Under the pieces are notes generated by a model that did no database searches, had not been told where the DNA came from, and saw only the letters and a list, made by a program, of their open reading frames with translations. A program made the position numbers and the translations under genes. A DNA stretch of 21,767 nt from CAYZMH01 sp964479445 (GTDB taxonomy: Bacteria > Bacteroidota > Bacteroidia > Bacteroidales > GCA-2748055): contig CAYZMH010000064.1 in the NCBI GenBank assembly GCA_964479445.1, positions 1 to 21,767 of the forward strand, written 5' to 3'. Below, piece after piece: positions 20,582-21,767 of this stretch (positions are counted from its first letter, which is position 1; each line of letters begins with the position of its first letter).

Positions 20582-21767
20582 ATGAAACGATATCGCTTTT
20601 TTTTCCCGGCAGCCCTGATGATTTCCCTGCTATTCCCGGCTGCCTGCGGTTCGGGTAACAGCAAAAGTAATCCCGGTTACCCGGAACGGCCCCATATCCT
20701 TTTAATCCTGGCCGATGACCTGGGAGTGCCCCAGGTGGGATGCTATGGAAATGATTATTACCAGACCCCACATGTGGACGCCCTGGCCGGGGAGGGGATC
20801 CGGTTTACGGATGCCTATTCCGCTGCCGCCGTTTGTTCGCCCACGCGTGCGGCGCTCATGACCGGCAAACACCCGGCGCGGTTGCACCTGACCGATTTTA
20901 TCGCGGGAAACAACGATAGTACAACTTTGCTGCAGCAGCCCGAATGGCATAAGTACCTTTCCCTGGAGGAGAAGACCGTCGCGGAGATCCTGAAAGGGGA
21001 GGGCTACCGCACTGCTATTTTCGGGAAATGGCACCTGAGCCGGGAGAAGGTGCCCCCGGGCTCGTTGTCGCACAACCCCGACAAACAGGGGTTCGACGCC
21101 CATTTTGTCACCTACAAGCCGGCCCGTTACATGCCCCTGGGGGAGTGGCAAAAACCGGGCGATGATCCGCATAACGCCGATACTATTACCTCCCTGGCCA
21201 TCGACTTCATGGAGCAGCCGGGGGAGGATCCCTTCTTCGTGGTGGTTTCCCATAACGCCATTCATGATCCGCTGGTGGAGTCGGAAAAGCGGATCGCCCA
21301 TTACCGGCAAAAGGAGGGGGCCGGGAAGCCGGAGCACCACCCGGTGATGGCCGCCATGGTGGAGCACCTGGACAAGAGCGTGGGGCGGATCCTGGACTAC
21401 CTGGCGGAGTCGGACAAAGCGGGTGAGACGCTGGTCGTCTTCTATTCCGACAACGGGGCCAAGCATGCGTATGCCGCACAGACTCCTTTCCGGAAGGGGA
21501 AGGGGTGGCTTTATGAAGGGGGCATCAGGGTTCCGCTGGTGATGCGGTGGCCCGGGATCATTGAAGAGGGAGCCGAATCCCGCCAGGTGGTCTCCACCCC
21601 CGATCTGTTTGCCACCTTCCTGGAGGTGGCGGGGGTGGAGCGTGAACCCTTTGCGGCAGATGGGAAGAGCCTGGTACCGGTGATGATGGATGCCGGCAGC
21701 CTGCTTTCAGAGCAGTCTGCATTCTGGCACTATCCCCACTATCACAAAGGAAGTGGTATGGTTCCGG
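20582..21767 (+). CDS. Cysteine-type sulfatase lipoprotein (3' end outside window)
   Basis: This is a type I sulfatase of the alkaline-phosphatase superfamily that removes sulfate esters, in Bacteroidota usually from host or algal polysaccharides. The 395 codons present run off the window. A lipobox (LLFPAAC, Cys22) predicts a lipid-anchored exported protein. Metal ligands Asp45-Asp46 lie in HILLILADDLG. The signature CSPTRAALMTGKHPAR has Cys85, the residue oxidised to formylglycine, in CxPxR context, so an anaerobic or FGE-type maturase elsewhere in the genome is needed. GKWHLS, SHNAIHDP and YSDNGA, then FRKGKGWLYEGGIRVPLVMRWPG, complete the active site. Carbohydrate specificity cannot be read. 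It may open a polysaccharide-utilisation locus to the right. The start is the first ATG of the lipoprotein signal; no good promoter at a normal distance is visible. Confidence 0.94.
   Translation, partial: MKRYRFFFPAALMISLLFPAACGSGNSKSNPGYPERPHILLILADDLGVPQVGCYGNDYYQTPHVDALAGEGIRFTDAYSAAAVCSPTRAALMTGKHPARLHLTDFIAGNNDSTTLLQQPEWHKYLSLEEKTVAEILKGEGYRTAIFGKWHLSREKVPPGSLSHNPDKQGFDAHFVTYKPARYMPLGEWQKPGDDPHNADTITSLAIDFMEQPGEDPFFVVVSHNAIHDPLVESEKRIAHYRQKEGAGKPEHHPVMAAMVEHLDKSVGRILDYLAESDKAGETLVVFYSDNGAKHAYAAQTPFRKGKGWLYEGGIRVPLVMRWPGIIEEGAESRQVVSTPDLFATFLEVAGVEREPFAADGKSLVPVMMDAGSLLSEQSAFWHYPHYHKGSGMVP

Overview
The window looks like a chromosomal segment of a Bacteroidota bacterium, probably from the Bacteroidales/Marinilabiliales side, though the sequence alone does not fix the order. 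Four observations support this: a subtilase ending in a type IX secretion (T9SS) sorting domain; DUF4251, START-like and DUF4168 proteins of Bacteroidota type; an LptF-type permease with a long low-complexity insert; and several upstream regions carrying the Bacteroidota -7 promoter motif TAnnTTTG. Most genes are housekeeping or envelope genes. I see no CRISPR array, rRNA, insertion sequence or prophage.

Layout. Positions 1-3803 (minus strand) hold a likely operon: a periplasmic MORN/YwqK-repeat protein, a T9SS-exported S8 peptidase, and xseA, which is cut by the window start. Positions 4108-6045 (minus) are dnaK with a strong terminator. Positions 6317-7871 (plus) are panB and an RluA-type pseudouridine synthase, convergent with and overlapping cytidine deaminase cdd (7852-8331, minus). 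A GH73 glucosaminidase with two LysM-like domains (8575-9579, plus) meets a DUF4251 lipoprotein gene (9576-10091, minus) tail to tail with a 4-nt overlap.

Positions 10092-10926 are the least ordinary part. A cluster of palindromic repeats, including two hairpins that share the loop TTCTA, lies beside a gene encoding only the N-terminal DNA-binding (SAM-like) domain of a tyrosine recombinase, with no catalytic domain.

Positions 11020-17230 (minus) form a compact five-gene unit read lptF, GT4 glycosyltransferase, GT2 glycosyltransferase, ribBA, fmt. Each junction overlaps, by 4, 4, 26 and 1 nt in that order. A START-like gene lies upstream on the same strand, and a divergent 14-TM MFS exporter follows at 17910-19301. 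After a terminator region come a DUF4168 secreted protein (minus), a roughly 500-nt gene-free stretch, a tRNA-Gly(CCC) with its own promoter and terminator (minus), and a divergent cysteine-type sulfatase lipoprotein cut by the window end.

How the genes work together. LptF (LPS export) and the two glycosyltransferases (surface glycan assembly) share one transcript with riboflavin and formyl-Met-tRNA synthesis, which suggests co-expression of envelope growth with core metabolism. The glucosaminidase, subtilase, MORN, DUF4251 and DUF4168 proteins are all predicted to be exported. The sulfatase suggests use of sulfated polysaccharides. I found no clearly new multi-gene system. The best candidate for novelty is the repeat cluster plus stand-alone recombinase-domain gene at 10101-10926.
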